5,089 nt of DNA, taken from assembly GCA_030613125.1 (NCBI GenBank), contig JAUWMO010000259.1:1-5089 (forward strand). Reading direction: 5' to 3'. Shown here piece after piece: positions 4,992 to 5,089 of this stretch. The notes beneath the pieces were generated by a model. The model was given only the letters and a program-made list of their open reading frames with translations. It searched no databases and had not been told where the DNA came from. Position 1 is the first letter of the stretch, and each line of letters starts with the position of its first letter. This DNA is from Bacteroidota bacterium. Its GTDB lineage: Bacteria; Bacteroidota; Bacteroidia; Bacteroidales; VadinHA17. Position numbers and translations under genes: made by a program.

Positions 4992-5089
4992 ATTATCCCA
5001 TAGGGATAAAATATTATAACCAGGGACGTAAGTCCCTTGATAATAATAATAAACAACGCCAGAGAAATAAAGTTCCGTCCGCGTGCCGC
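4992..5089 (+). repeat. Structured repeat module, copy 2 (cut off by the window end)
   Basis: Block A (4992-5037) carries the same two hairpins as copy 1 in stronger form: TTATCCC-ATA-GGGATAA (4993-5009) and AGGGAC-GTAA-GTCCCT (5022-5037, fully paired with a GNRA-type loop). The spacer (5038-5071) is 34 nt, ten longer than in copy 1, and includes a run of TAA repeats (about 5040-5053). Block B starts at 5072 and stops at the window edge after 18 nt, so its hairpin cannot be checked here. The start-to-start distance from copy 1 is 452 bp. Confidence 0.75.

Larger units (their letters stand above)
4257..5089. other. 833-bp noncoding, hairpin-rich region
   Basis: No open reading frame here has credible start, length and composition on either strand. 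The region instead holds at least ten inverted repeats, several of them perfect, and two copies of a structured repeat module listed separately. Minor hairpins not listed elsewhere are AAAGAAT/ATTCTTT (4674-4680 and 4691-4697) and TTCGG-AATA-CCGAA (4941-4954). No convincing T-tailed hairpin directly follows the regulator stop at 4256, so its transcription may run into this region. The density of palindromes suggests remnants of palindromic mobile elements (REP/MITE-like) or structured RNA. Confidence 0.6.

Noticed and set aside
4257..5089. tRNA, rRNA or insertion-sequence transposase gene
   Set aside because: No cloverleaf, rRNA signature or transposase-like frame is visible on either strand.

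Overview
The window looks like a piece of a Bacteroidota chromosome. The signs are AT-rich intergenic DNA, start codons without a Shine-Dalgarno sequence, a promoter fitting the Bacteroides pattern TTTG/19 bp/TAnnTTTG, a FISUMP-domain lipoprotein with fibronectin-III-like repeats, and an AraC-type helix-turn-helix (HTH) of the kind found in Bacteroidota regulators. I do not assign a genus.

Layout. Positions 1-992 (minus strand) hold the first 330 codons of a secreted lipoprotein: signal peptide, two FN3-like repeats, and the first half of a FISUMP domain cut off by the window edge. Positions 993-1174 hold a good candidate promoter for that gene and a Rho-independent terminator for the gene before it. 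Positions 1175-1741 (minus strand) encode a 188-residue lipoprotein of unknown function. Positions 1742-2126 are a 385-bp divergent intergenic region with a 21-bp tandem repeat (2.5 copies of a TGTTACAT-containing unit). Positions 2127-4256 (plus strand) encode a 709-residue membrane-spanning regulator: cytoplasmic AraC-type HTH, one transmembrane helix, TolB-N/FlgO-like domain and TPR repeats. Positions 4257-5089 contain no credible gene but are dense in inverted repeats. They include two copies (4540-4654 and 4992 to the window end) of a structured repeat module 452 bp apart.

How the parts may fit together (inference). The two lipoprotein genes share an identical 10-base leader, AAACTTTAAA, exactly 3 nt before each ATG. 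They lie divergently from a regulator whose sensor part should face the periplasm. A simple model is an envelope-signal regulator controlling neighbouring surface lipoproteins through the 21-bp repeats; nothing in the sequence proves this. The downstream hairpin-rich region is probably a separate matter, either decayed palindromic mobile elements or a repeated structured RNA family.
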